From assembly GCA_034440635.1 (NCBI GenBank), contig JAOTON010000453.1, positions 372,001-436,000 on the forward strand: a stretch of 64,000 nucleotides of DNA. The letters run 5' to 3'. How positions within the stretch are numbered: position 1 is the first letter of the stretch; every line of letters begins with the position of its first letter. The notes beneath the pieces are model-generated. The model was not told the DNA's origin. It ran no database searches and was given only the letters and a program-made list of their open reading frames with translations. Of the stretch, positions 63,954 through 64,000 are shown piece after piece. The stretch is from Lepas anatifera. Its lineage: Eukaryota > Arthropoda > Thecostraca > Lepadidae. Both the position numbers and the translations under genes were made by a program.

Positions 63954-64000
63954 TTTACCCCGCGCCCCACCGGGGGTCCAGCGCCACCTTCGCCCCACCG
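63954..64000 (-). mobile_element. family A copy 6, cut by the window end
   Basis: TTACCCCGCGCCCCACCGGG and GCGCCACCTTCGCCCCACCG match the reverse-orientation start of A2. Confidence 0.65.

Overview
The window is eukaryotic and reads as one stretch of an animal genome. It has spliced genes with GT-AG introns, extracellular EGF/fibulin modules, a CYP2-clan cytochrome P450, animal-type retroelements and very many small DNA transposon relics. Gene content and repeat style suggest an arthropod, probably a crustacean such as a barnacle. This is inference; no sequence here names the species.

Three host genes are present. (1) On the + strand, 153-23014 holds the 3' part of a fibulin-like extracellular matrix gene: 15 exons coding for about 15 calcium-binding EGF modules and a fibulin-type C-terminal domain. 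The 5' end lies outside the window, and exons 9 and 11 each carry a one-base frame break. (2) On the - strand, 60699-24705 holds the 3' part of an HFM1/MER3 meiotic DNA helicase gene: 11 exons covering most of the Sec63 domain, a C-H-C-C zinc finger and a disordered tail. It converges on the fibulin gene. (3) On the + strand, a complete two-exon P450 gene (51092-56892) sits inside the 20.7 kb intron 2 of HFM1, antisense to it.

Most of the rest is repeats. Three families of roughly 0.85-1 kb, flanked by TTAA and without coding capacity (called A, B and C here), are packed with the nuclear-receptor half-site AGGTCA/TGACCT and insert into one another. A fourth TTAA family (D), a hAT-like element with a perfect 8-bp target duplication, a DIRS-like region between identical 185-bp direct repeats, and LINE fragments are also present.

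Two things stand out. First, at 46206-48799 a 5'-truncated retroelement copy has an intact 850-codon frame. It joins a retrotransposon restriction-like endonuclease domain to a complete USP37-like deubiquitinase. The copy has a clean 12-bp target duplication inside a dead Jockey-like LINE, which itself lies inside a family B element. Second, several introns of both the fibulin and HFM1 genes contain minisatellites made of the gene's own splice junctions. Amplified exon-donor junctions lie at the 5' end of an intron, amplified acceptor junctions at the 3' end, and sometimes both together fill the intron.
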